Assembly (NCBI GenBank): GCA_007125415.1
Contig: SLDH01000021.1
Location: 1 to 5,533 of the forward strand
Reading direction: 5' to 3'
DNA: 5,533 bases
From: Roseovarius sp.
GTDB taxonomy: Bacteria > Pseudomonadota > Alphaproteobacteria > Rhodobacterales > Rhodobacteraceae
Both the position numbers and the translations under genes were made by a program. Below are positions 1 through 5,533 of the stretch, one piece after another. Below the pieces are notes generated by a model. It saw only the letters and a program-made list of their open reading frames with translations. It searched no databases and was not told the origin of the DNA. Positions within the stretch are counted from its first letter, which is position 1, and each line of letters starts with the position of its first letter.

Positions 1-1422
1 CAGCACCTCGAGCGGATCCCCGTCGAGCGCGGCAAGGCCGCCCTGTGGCATGGAAAACGGATTGTGGCTGAAATCCACCCTGCCCGTTTCGGGATCCTTC
101 TCATACATCGGGAAGTCCACGATCCAGGCGAAGGCATAGCGTTCCTGATCCGTGAGGCCCAGTTCCTCGCCTATCACGTTGCGGGCGCGCCCCGCCACAG
201 CCTCGAAACCGGCAGGCTTGCCCCCGAGGAAGAAGGCCGCATCGCCTACGCCGAGGTCAAGCTGGGTGCGGATCGCCTCTGTGCGCTCGGGGCCGATGTT
301 CTTGGCAAGGGGGCCTGCGGCTTCCATGTTTCCATCGGCTTCCCGCCAGAAGATATACCCCATCCCCGGCAGACCCTCTTTCTGGGCATAGGCGTTCATG
401 CGGTCGCAGAACTTGCGGCTGCCGCCCCCGGGCGCGGGGATGGCGCGCACCTCCGTGCCCTCCTGCTCCAGCAGTTTCGCGAAGATGGCAAAGCCCGAGC
501 CGCGGAAATGCTCGGACACGTCCTGCATCCTGATCGGGTTACGCAGGTCGGGCTTGTCGGTGCCGTACCAGAGGGCGGCATCGCGGAAACTGATCTGCGG
601 CCAGTCCTGATCCACGGCCTTGCCGCCACCGAATTCCTCGAACACCCCCCTGATCACGGGCTGAATCGTATCGAAGACATCCTGTTGCTCGACAAAGCTC
701 ATCTCCATGTCGAGCTGGTAGAAATCCGTGGGCGAGCGATCGGCGCGGGGGTCTTCATCGCGGAAACAGGGCGCGATCTGGAAATACTTGTCGAAGCCCG
801 AGACCATGATCAGCTGTTTGAACTGCTGAGGCGCCTGCGGCAGCGCATAGAATTTGCCCGGATGCAGCCGCGAGGGCACCAGAAAGTCGCGCGCGCCTTC
901 GGGGCTGGAGGCGGTGATGATCGGCGTCTGGTACTCCCGAAAGCCGATATCCCACATGCGTCGGCGCAGGGAGGCGACCACATCGGAGCGCAGGGTCATG
1001 TTACGCTGCATCACCTCGCGCCGAAGATCGAGATAGCGGTGCCGCAGGCGCGTCTCCTCGGGATATTCCTGATCGCCAAAGACGATGAGCGGCAGGTCTC
1101 CCGTCGCGCCCAGCACCTCCATATCGCGAATATAGACCTCGATCTCGCCGGTGGGCAGCTTGGGGTTGATCAGGCTTTCGTCACGCGCCTTCACATTGCC
1201 ATCGATGCGGATGCAGGTCTCGCTGCGCAGGCGCTCCACTTCAGCGAAGACGGGGCTGTCATTGTCACAGAGCACCTGAGTGATGCCGTAATGATCCCGC
1301 AGATCAATGAAAAGCACACCGCCATGATCACGGATGCGATGCACCCAGCCCGCAAGACGCACTGTCTCGCCCATGTCGGATTTTCTCAGGTCGGCACAAG
1401 TGTGGCTGCGGTAAGCGTGCAT
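1..1422 (-). CDS. aspS: Aspartyl-tRNA synthetase, N-terminal 474 codons (runs off left edge)
   Basis: Class II aminoacyl-tRNA synthetase that charges tRNA-Asp with aspartate in the cytoplasm using ATP. The reverse strand reads open for 474 codons from an ATG at 1422-1420 to the window edge. The N-terminal OB-fold anticodon-binding domain is at about residues 1-110, including [11 protein letters not shown] at 25-35. The catalytic core shows motif 1 ending in P167, the flipping loop [11 protein letters not shown] at 175-185, QAPQ at 196-199, and motif 2 FRDED at 220-224. The bacterial-type insertion (GAD) domain follows at roughly 295-430. Bacterial AspRS is usually about 590 residues, so about 115 C-terminal residues, including the motif 3 arginine, lie outside the window. 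No frameshift is visible. H33 matches non-discriminating bacterial AspRS, which also charges tRNA-Asn, but that reading is tentative. The gene is divergent from cfa. Identity is very secure. Confidence 0.97.
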   Translation of the reverse strand, partial: MHAYRSHTCADLRKSDMGETVRLAGWVHRIRDHGGVLFIDLRDHYGITQVLCDNDSPVFAEVERLRSETCIRIDGNVKARDESLINPKLPTGEIEVYIRDMEVLGATGDLPLIVFGDQEYPEETRLRHRYLDLRREVMQRNMTLRSDVVASLRRRMWDIGFREYQTPIITASSPEGARDFLVPSRLHPGKFYALPQAPQQFKQLIMVSGFDKYFQIAPCFRDEDPRADRSPTDFYQLDMEMSFVEQQDVFDTIQPVIRGVFEEFGGGKAVDQDWPQISFRDAALWYGTDKPDLRNPIRMQDVSEHFRGSGFAIFAKLLEQEGTEVRAIPAPGGGSRKFCDRMNAYAQKEGLPGMGYIFWREADGNMEAAGPLAKNIGPERTEAIRTQLDLGVGDAAFFLGGKPAGFEAVAGRARNVIGEELGLTDQERYAFAWIVDFPMYEKDPETGRVDFSHNPFSMPQGGLAALDGDPLEVL

Positions 1423-1427
1423 CTTCG

Positions 1428-1434
1428 TCCTCTC
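1428..1434 (-). promoter_or_regulatory. Ribosome binding site of aspS
   Basis: GAGAGGA on the minus strand, five bases before the ATG at 1422. It is a good Shine-Dalgarno match and supports this ATG as the aspS start. Confidence 0.75.
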
Positions 1435-1468
1435 AACCCGACGCCCGGGCGCTGGCATGATCGGCGGA

Positions 1469-1497
1469 GGTACACAGCGCGGCGACGTCAAAGTCAA
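1469..1497 (-). promoter_or_regulatory. Candidate sigma70-type promoter of aspS
   Basis: On the minus strand a -35-like TTGACT (1497-1492) is followed after exactly 17 bases by TGTACC (1474-1469). The -35 is strong (TTGAC matched), while the -10 matches only three of six consensus positions. Transcription would begin near 1462, giving a leader of about 40 nt before aspS. The leader contains the 10-bp palindrome CGCCCGGGCG at 1442-1451. Found by eye; no transcript data. Confidence 0.4.
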
Positions 1498-1522
1498 GAG
1501 CAGGCACCCACCATTTGGCACC

Positions 1523-1534
1523 CTTGTCCACAAG
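1523..1534. promoter_or_regulatory. 12-bp palindrome just upstream of the cfa promoter candidate
   Basis: CTTGT-CC-ACAAG is a perfect inverted repeat with 5-bp arms, ending three bases before the proposed cfa -35 box. That is a usual position for an activator or repressor site. It also contains TTGTCCACA (1524-1532), one base away from the DnaA-box consensus TTATNCACA. Which protein binds here, if any, cannot be told from the sequence; a palindrome this short can arise by chance. Confidence 0.3.
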
Positions 1535-1537
1535 ACG

Positions 1538-1566
1538 TTTACAGACAACGGCTTTTACGCAATACT
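1538..1566 (+). promoter_or_regulatory. Candidate sigma70-type promoter of cfa
   Basis: TTTACA (1538-1543, five of six consensus -35 positions) is followed after a 17-base spacer by AATACT (1561-1566, four of six -10 positions). Transcription would start near 1573 and leave a leader of about 100 nt before the cfa ATG. I looked for the alphaproteobacterial RpoE-type TGATC/TAAGA pair, because cfa genes belong to that regulon in Rhodobacter, and saw no convincing copy. Confidence 0.45.
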
Positions 1567-1595
1567 CTGCGCGCTTCTAGGGGGAGCTACGGGTT

Positions 1596-1670
1596 ATGTC
1601 CCGGCTCATTTGCAAGTTTCAGATCGGCAGAGCGCGGTGCCACAGCCCGGTGCGCGCTCAAAGGGGGTGA
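1596..1670 (+). CDS. Possible 24-codon leader ORF in the cfa 5' leader
   Basis: An ATG at 1596 opens a 24-codon frame (beginning MSRLICKF) that stops with TGA at 1668-1670. The stop lies within the cfa Shine-Dalgarno sequence and only three bases before the cfa start. A purine-rich GGGGGAG (1580-1586) lies nine bases before the ATG. This layout would allow translational coupling, or control of cfa by ribosomes finishing the leader. The peptide resembles nothing I recognise and shows no run of one amino acid that would suggest attenuation. In G+C-rich DNA an open frame this short is common by chance, so this is only a candidate. Confidence 0.2.
   Translation: MSRLICKFQIGRARCHSPVRAQRG
1630..1659 (+). 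promoter_or_regulatory. Hairpin directly upstream of the cfa ribosome binding site
   Basis: GAGCGCG (1630-1636) can pair perfectly with CGCGCTC (1653-1659) across a 16-nt loop. The stem ends two bases before the Shine-Dalgarno stretch. A second, weaker hairpin can form at 1585-1606 (AGC/GCT plus CGGG/CCCG, with a two-base bulge). Both lie in the predicted cfa leader and could affect translation initiation. Short G+C-rich stems are frequent in such genomes, so the role is inferred only. Confidence 0.3.
1662..1670 (+). promoter_or_regulatory. Ribosome binding site of cfa
   Basis: AGGGGGTGA ends three bases before the ATG at 1674. The GGGGGTGA core is a good anti-16S match at usable spacing. 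It favours this ATG over the in-frame ATG three codons downstream (1683). Confidence 0.7.
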
Positions 1671-1673
1671 AAC

Positions 1674-2906
1674 ATGTGGACAATGGCGCTTGACCGGCTT
1701 TTGCAGCATCTGATCCGCGAGGGAGAAATGCAGGTGCGTTTTCCAGACGGCACCACAAGGCGTTATGGCGATGTCAGCAAGGGAGAGAGCATTGCCATCA
1801 ACCTGCGCGACGAGAGCCTGCCGAAGCGCATCGTCCTGTCGCCCGACATGGCCGTGGGCGAAGGCTATATGGACGGGGATCTGACGATCGAGGGAGATGA
1901 CCTGCACGGTTTTCTTGGCCTCGCCATCCGCAATGTCGCCGCTCAGGGGCAGCCCTGGTTCCGCCGGCCGCTCGAAGGCATCCGGCATCTCTGGCGGCGC
2001 TGGGAACAGTTCAACCCCACGACCCGGTCACGCGCCAATGTGGCCCATCACTACGACCTGTCGGGCGAGCTTTACGATCTTTTCCTCGATTCAGACCGGC
2101 AGTACTCCTGCGCCTATTTCGCCCGCCCCGACATGACGCTGGACGAAGCGCAGGAGGCCAAGAAAGAGCACATTGCGCGGAAATTGCTGATCGAGCCGGG
2201 GATGCGTGTTCTCGATATCGGCTGCGGCTGGGGGGGGATGGCGTTGACACTTGCGCGCGACTACGATGCAGATGTTCTCGGCGTGACTCTCTCGAAGGAG
2301 CAGCATGGCGTTGCCACGAAGCGCGCCGAGGCGGCGGGCCTGTCGGACCGGCTGCGCTTTGAGTTGATGGATTACCGCAAGGTGCGCGGCACGTTCGACC
2401 GCATCGTGTCGGTGGGCATGTTCGAGCATGTGGGCGTGCCGCATTACCGCGAATACTTCCGCACACTGCGAAAGCAACTTACGCCTGAAGGTATCGCGCT
2501 GGTGCACACGATCGGGCGTGGCCATCCGCCGGGCAGCACCAGCCCGTGGATCAACAAGTACATTTTTCCCGGCGGCTATTGCCCTTCCCTTTCCGAAGCC
2601 ACGGCCGCGATCGAGCTCGAAGACCTGATCACCACGGATATCGAGGTTTGGCGGCTTCATTATGCGCAAACGCTGCGCAAATGGTATGATCGCTTCGTGG
2701 CCAATATCGAGAAGGCCGAGGCGCTCTATGATGCGCGCTTCTGCCGAATGTGGCGCTACTATATGGTTGCGAGCGAATTGACCTTCCGCTTCAACAAGCA
2801 GGTTGTCTTTCAGATGCAGTTGTCCCCGGTGCAGGATGCGGTGCCGCTGACGCGCGACTATCTCTATCCGGCCGCGCGCGATCAGGTGCCGCACGCGGCG
2901 CAGTAG
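1674..2906 (+). CDS. cfa: Cyclopropane-fatty-acyl-phospholipid synthase family methyltransferase
   Basis: SAM-dependent enzyme that adds a methylene bridge across the cis double bond of unsaturated acyl chains in membrane phospholipids, acting at the inner membrane surface. It has 410 residues; E. coli Cfa has 382. The N-terminal lipid-binding part is at about 1-120. The Rossmann methyltransferase domain carries SAM motif I, VLDIGCGWGG, at 179-188. Residues matching the E. coli active-site and bicarbonate set are present: C146 in YSCAYF, E251 in GMFEHVG, H278 and I280 in VHTIG, and Y330 in RLHYAQTL. This favours a working cyclopropane synthase over the Cfa-like enzymes that make other branched or furan fatty acids, although those are close relatives. 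There is no signal peptide. An eight-G run encodes part of motif I. The gene is divergent from aspS and stops one base from the pabB stop. Confidence 0.93.
   Translation: MWTMALDRLLQHLIREGEMQVRFPDGTTRRYGDVSKGESIAINLRDESLPKRIVLSPDMAVGEGYMDGDLTIEGDDLHGFLGLAIRNVAAQGQPWFRRPLEGIRHLWRRWEQFNPTTRSRANVAHHYDLSGELYDLFLDSDRQYSCAYFARPDMTLDEAQEAKKEHIARKLLIEPGMRVLDIGCGWGGMALTLARDYDADVLGVTLSKEQHGVATKRAEAAGLSDRLRFELMDYRKVRGTFDRIVSVGMFEHVGVPHYREYFRTLRKQLTPEGIALVHTIGRGHPPGSTSPWINKYIFPGGYCPSLSEATAAIELEDLITTDIEVWRLHYAQTLRKWYDRFVANIEKAEALYDARFCRMWRYYMVASELTFRFNKQVVFQMQLSPVQDAVPLTRDYLYPAARDQVPHAAQ
2230..2237 (+). repeat. Eight-G homopolymer inside cfa SAM-binding motif
   Basis: TGG GGG GGG encodes W186-G187-G188 of the SAM-binding glycine-rich loop and contains eight consecutive G bases. 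A one-base slip would shift the frame after residue 187 and destroy the enzyme. The run may simply reflect conserved W-G-G plus GGG codon use. Confidence 0.9.
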
Positions 2907-2907
2907 C

Positions 2908-4023
2908 TCAAAGCAGCGGCTGAACGAAGCGTGCCTTCCACAGGGCTTCTTCATATTCCGACGGCGCGGTACTGTCGTAGACCACACCACCGCCCACATT
3001 GAGCCGGGTCGCACCATCCGCTTCAAGCATGAGCGTGCGGATAGCCACGTTGAACTCCGAACGCCCGTCCGGGGCGGCCCAGCCGATCGAGCCGCAATAG
3101 ATGTCGCGTGCACCCTCTTCGAGTTCGGCCAGCACTTCCATCGCCCGCAGTTTGGGCGCACCGGTGATGGATCCGCAGGGAAAAAGCGCGCGCAACGCAG
3201 CACTCAGCGGGGTCCCGGGTTGCATCCGGCCCGAGATGAGGGAAGTCATCTGGTGGACAGTCTGGTAAGTCTCGACCGAAAAAAGCTCCGGCACCTGCAC
3301 GCTGCCGGGCTGGCAGATGCGCGAAAGGTCATTGCGCAGCAGATCTACGATCATCAGGTTCTCGGCTCGATTTTTTTCATCCGATTGCAGGAAGAACCGG
3401 CGGCGCGCATCTTCGACCGCGTCCTGCGAGCGGGGCTGCGTGCCTTTCATGGGTCGGGTCTCGATCAGCCCGTTGGCATCCGTGCGGAAAAAAAGCTCCG
3501 GCGAGCGCGACAGCAACGCCGGCTGCCCCTCGGCCAGCACCAATGCGCCAAAGCGCACCGCCTGAATATCCGCCAGCGCCGCATAGAGCGCCTCGGGCGA
3601 GCCTGTGGCGCGCAAGGTGATTGGGAAGGTCAGGTTCGCCTGATAGAAATCGCCCGCACAGATATGGGCGCGCACGGTGTCGAAGGCCTGCGCATAGCGC
3701 AGTTCGTTCCAAAGCGGCATGAACGCCGAAAGAGACGCCGGCCCGCGGACTGGCTCAGGGGCTGCCTGCGGGCCCGCATAGACCCCGAACTGCAATAGCG
3801 GCAACCGGCGCTCGGACGGCAAGTGCGACAGCAATGTAGGCTCCAGCGCGAAACCCAGATCATAGCTGGCGTAGCCCGCCAGCCATTTGCCCGCGCCCCG
3901 CGCCGCATCCAGCGCCTCAAGTGCTTCGGTCACCTCGCTGGCCGTTTCTGCCACGATCAGGCGCTCCGCGCCGTCAAAGTGGCACGCGGCACCAGTCGGC
4001 CCATGATCGAAACGAATCTGCAC
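2908..4023 (-). CDS. pabB: Aminodeoxychorismate synthase component I
   Basis: Chorismate-binding enzyme that, with the glutamine amidotransferase PabA, converts chorismate to 4-amino-4-deoxychorismate, the precursor of p-aminobenzoate and folate. It has 371 residues from the chosen GTG. Family motifs in order are GDFYQANLTF (124-133), SRSPELFF (172-179, E176), ETRPMKGT (188-195), AENLMIVDLLRND (220-232), H257, CGSITGAPK (283-291) and GGGVVYDS (344-351). K193 in PMKGT marks aminodeoxychorismate synthase; anthranilate synthase TrpE has alanine there. It is shorter than E. coli PabB (453), with a reduced N-terminal part. The frame stays open upstream to 4167, but that extension ([14 protein letters not shown]) does not look like family sequence. 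The GTG at 4023-4021 starts VQIRFDHGPTG, a typical family N-terminus, and has a Shine-Dalgarno sequence. No pabA or pabC is adjacent. Confidence 0.93.
   Translation of the reverse strand: MQIRFDHGPTGAACHFDGAERLIVAETASEVTEALEALDAARGAGKWLAGYASYDLGFALEPTLLSHLPSERRLPLLQFGVYAGPQAAPEPVRGPASLSAFMPLWNELRYAQAFDTVRAHICAGDFYQANLTFPITLRATGSPEALYAALADIQAVRFGALVLAEGQPALLSRSPELFFRTDANGLIETRPMKGTQPRSQDAVEDARRRFFLQSDEKNRAENLMIVDLLRNDLSRICQPGSVQVPELFSVETYQTVHQMTSLISGRMQPGTPLSAALRALFPCGSITGAPKLRAMEVLAELEEGARDIYCGSIGWAAPDGRSEFNVAIRTLMLEADGATRLNVGGGVVYDSTAPSEYEEALWKARFVQPLL
3279..3502 (-). repeat. 14-bp in-frame direct repeat within pabB
   Basis: The plus-strand sequence AAAAAAGCTCCGGC occurs at 3279-3292 and again at 3489-3502, 210 bp apart. 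Both copies lie in the same pabB reading frame and encode PELF followed by S or F. The spacing equals 70 codons, so recombination between copies would delete part of the protein without shifting the frame. Confidence 0.85.
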
Positions 4024-4030
4024 TGCCCGG

Positions 4031-4040
4031 TCCCTATCCT
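4031..4040 (-). promoter_or_regulatory. Ribosome binding site supporting the GTG start of pabB
   Basis: The minus strand reads AGGATAGGGA, ending seven bases before the GTG at 4023. AGGGA (4035-4031) is the better placed core. No comparable site precedes the other in-frame candidates (TTG at 4044, GTG at 4167), so this site decides the start. Confidence 0.55.
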
Positions 4041-4085
4041 GCAAGGCTGCTTCATCTAGACCCGGAGCGCGCTGATGACACCCTG

Positions 4086-4119
4086 AAAAACGGCATATCG
4101 CCGGGGATTTGCGATCCCC
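4086..4119 (-). promoter_or_regulatory. Two abutting hairpins with a T-run upstream of pabB (terminator- or attenuator-like)
   Basis: Read on the minus strand, GGGGAT-CGCAA-ATCCCC (4119-4103) forms a perfect 6-bp stem. It is followed at once by CGGC-GATAT-GCCG (4103-4091) and then TTTTT (4090-4086). A hairpin followed by five T is the form of an intrinsic terminator, although the 4-bp stem is short. It lies 63 bases upstream of the pabB start, so it could act as an attenuator if pabB transcription begins further upstream. The same dyad lies just before the carB -35 box, so it could instead be an operator for carB. The sequence does not decide between these. Confidence 0.35.
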
Positions 4120-4120
4120 C

Positions 4121-4148
4121 TTGCACCCAAGCCGAACACGGATATAAC
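4121..4148 (+). promoter_or_regulatory. Candidate sigma70-type promoter of carB
   Basis: TATAAC (4143-4148) matches five of six -10 positions. Sixteen bases upstream is TTGCAC (4121-4126), which keeps the TTG of the -35. Transcription would start near 4155, leaving a short leader of about 25 nt. A GATATA/TATATC -10-like element on the other strand overlaps it and could serve pabB, but no -35 partner is evident there. Confidence 0.45.
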
Positions 4149-4169
4149 GCCACCAATTTGCGCGCACCC

Positions 4170-4174
4170 GGGGG
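4170..4174 (+). promoter_or_regulatory. Ribosome binding site of carB
   Basis: A GGGGG run ends five bases before the ATG at 4180. It is a modest Shine-Dalgarno match. A second ATG at 4175 is out of frame and soon leaves the CarB reading, so 4180 is the start. Confidence 0.5.
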
Positions 4175-4179
4175 ATGAT

Positions 4180-5533
4180 ATGCCTAAGCGAACCGATATT
4201 TCATCCATCATGATCATCGGGGCCGGGCCAATCATCATCGGACAGGCTTGCGAATTCGATTATTCGGGCGCACAGGCCTGCAAGGCGTTGCGCGAGGAAG
4301 GTTACCGCGTCATCCTCGTCAATTCGAACCCCGCCACCATCATGACCGACCCCGAATTGGCCGATGCCACCTATATCGAGCCGATTACCCCCGAAATCGT
4401 CGCGCGGATCATCGAAAAGGAGCGCCCCGATGCGCTCTTGCCCACCATGGGCGGGCAAACCGGGCTCAACACCGCCCTGGCTGTCGCGGATATGGGCGTG
4501 CTCGACAAGTTCGGGGTGGAACTGATCGGTGCCAACCGGGCCGCGATCGAGATGGCCGAAGACCGCAAGCTCTTTCGCGAGGCGATGGACCGGCTGGGCC
4601 TCGAGAACCCCAAGGCGACCATCGCCAACTCCATGGAAGAATGCATGGCCGCGATCGAGTATGTCGGCCTGCCCGCGATCATCCGTCCCGCCTTCACGCT
4701 TGGAGGCACTGGCGGTGGCGTGGCCTATAACCGTGATGATTACGAGCATTTCTGCAAATCCGGCCTCGATGCGAGCCCGGTCAACCAGATCCTGATCGAC
4801 GAGTCGCTCTTGGGCTGGAAGGAGTTCGAGATGGAGGTGGTGCGCGACCGCGCCGATAACGCCATCATCGTCTGCGCCATCGAAAACGTGGACCCTATGG
4901 GTGTTCATACCGGTGACAGCATCACCGTGGCACCCGCGCTCACACTGACCGACAAGGAATATCAGATCATGCGCAACGGCTCCATTGCCGTGCTGCGCGA
5001 GATCGGGGTGGAGACGGGCGGCTCCAATGTGCAATGGGCGGTCAATCCCGAAGATGGACGTATGGTCGTCATCGAAATGAACCCACGCGTCAGCCGTTCA
5101 TCAGCGCTCGCGTCCAAGGCGACAGGATTTCCCATCGCCAAGATCGCCGCCAAGCTGGCAGTGGGCTATACGCTGGACGAATTGGACAACGACATCACAA
5201 AAGTGACACCTGCAAGCTTTGAACCCACAATAGATTATGTGGTCACGAAGATCCCAAGGTTCGCTTTTGAAAAGTTTCCCGGCTCCGAACCACATCTCAC
5301 AACAGCCATGAAGTCGGTAGGCGAGGCCATGGCCATCGGACGGACCATTCATGAATCGCTGCAAAAGGCCCTGGCCTCCATGGAAACCGGGCTGAGCGGA
5401 TTCGACGAGATCGAGATTGAGGGGGCGCCCGACCGTTCCGCCGTGATCAAGGCCATCAGCCGGCAAACGCCCGACCGGCTGCGCACGATTGCCCAGGCGA
5501 TGCGCGAGGGGCTGAGCGACGAGGACATCCATG
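4180..5533 (+). CDS. carB: Carbamoyl-phosphate synthase large subunit, N-terminal 451 codons (runs off right edge)
   Basis: Large subunit of glutamine-hydrolysing carbamoyl-phosphate synthase, which makes carbamoyl phosphate from bicarbonate, two ATP and ammonia delivered by CarA, feeding pyrimidine and arginine synthesis. The window holds 451 codons plus one base of a protein usually near 1,070-1,110 residues. It covers the first carboxyphosphate-forming half. The preATP-grasp segment is [20 protein letters not shown] (11-30). The ATP-grasp domain contains R129, R169, E208, E215, H243, Q285, E299, N301 and R303, all at the same numbering as the E. coli nucleotide and metal ligands, with the glycine-rich loop TLGGTGGG at 173-180. 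The start of the helical oligomerisation region follows at about 400-451. The start is the ATG that gives the family N-terminus MPKRTDI. No carA is adjacent; the two genes are commonly separated in alphaproteobacteria. Divergent from pabB. Confidence 0.97.
   Translation, partial: MPKRTDISSIMIIGAGPIIIGQACEFDYSGAQACKALREEGYRVILVNSNPATIMTDPELADATYIEPITPEIVARIIEKERPDALLPTMGGQTGLNTALAVADMGVLDKFGVELIGANRAAIEMAEDRKLFREAMDRLGLENPKATIANSMEECMAAIEYVGLPAIIRPAFTLGGTGGGVAYNRDDYEHFCKSGLDASPVNQILIDESLLGWKEFEMEVVRDRADNAIIVCAIENVDPMGVHTGDSITVAPALTLTDKEYQIMRNGSIAVLREIGVETGGSNVQWAVNPEDGRMVVIEMNPRVSRSSALASKATGFPIAKIAAKLAVGYTLDELDNDITKVTPASFEPTIDYVVTKIPRFAFEKFPGSEPHLTTAMKSVGEAMAIGRTIHESLQKALASMETGLSGFDEIEIEGAPDRSAVIKAISRQTPDRLRTIAQAMREGLSDEDIH

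Noticed and set aside
1457..1485. TGATCG as an RpoE-type -35 for cfa
   Set aside because: No TAAGA-like -10 occurs at the right spacing, and the position is far from the cfa start.
64..1713. Long open frame of 549 codons on the plus strand across aspS
   Set aside because: It lies antisense to the clearly recognised aspS and comes from G+C-rich codon bias. Its product has no recognisable motifs, and it would overlap the aspS/cfa promoter gap and the cfa start.
2091..3203. 370-codon minus-strand open frame spanning the cfa/pabB junction
   Set aside because: It is out of frame with pabB and antisense to cfa, so it would conflict with two confidently identified genes.
4024..4167. N-terminal extension of pabB to a GTG at 4167
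   Set aside because: The added 48 residues are rich in Arg, Trp and Cys and unlike the family. The GTG at 4023 gives a normal N-terminus with a Shine-Dalgarno sequence, and the extension would cover the hairpins and the carB promoter candidate.
4201..5034. 277-codon minus-strand open frame across carB
   Set aside because: Antisense shadow of carB; its histidine/glycine/aspartate-rich composition is typical of reversed coding sequence, and no start signal was seen.
1..5533. A new defence, mobile or biosynthetic system
   Set aside because: All coding space is taken by four recognised housekeeping-type genes with intact motifs. No insertion sequence, integrase, tRNA or compositional break was seen.

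Overview
The window is a stretch of ordinary core-metabolism chromosome. It probably comes from an alphaproteobacterium, most likely Rhodobacterales (Roseobacter-like). That assignment rests on the high G+C coding style, the family character of the four proteins, and the fact that carB stands without carA. It is inference from recognised sequence style, not a database match.

Four genes fill almost all of it. Positions 1-1422 (minus) hold the first 474 codons of aspS, aspartyl-tRNA synthetase, which runs off the left edge. Positions 1674-2906 (plus) hold a complete cyclopropane-fatty-acyl-phospholipid synthase (cfa family). Positions 2908-4023 (minus) hold a complete pabB, aminodeoxychorismate synthase component I, with a probable GTG start. 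Positions 4180-5533 (plus) hold the first 451 codons of carB, carbamoyl-phosphate synthase large subunit, which runs off the right edge.

The genes alternate in strand. aspS and cfa are divergent across 251 bp, cfa and pabB are convergent with a single base between their stop codons, and pabB and carB are divergent across 156 bp. Each gene is therefore probably transcribed from its own promoter rather than as one operon. Their jobs are translation, membrane-lipid modification, folate precursor synthesis, and pyrimidine/arginine precursor synthesis; they do not form one pathway.

The two divergent gaps hold the regulatory content. The aspS/cfa gap has a sigma70-like promoter candidate on each strand, a 12-bp palindrome, a possible 24-codon leader ORF ending 3 bp before the cfa start, and a hairpin just upstream of the cfa ribosome binding site. 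The pabB/carB gap has a sigma70-like promoter candidate for carB and two abutting hairpins followed by a T-run in the pabB direction. No RNA genes, mobile elements, CRISPR arrays or phage genes were seen. I found no new biological system; the points worth a second look are small regulatory and mutational-tract observations.
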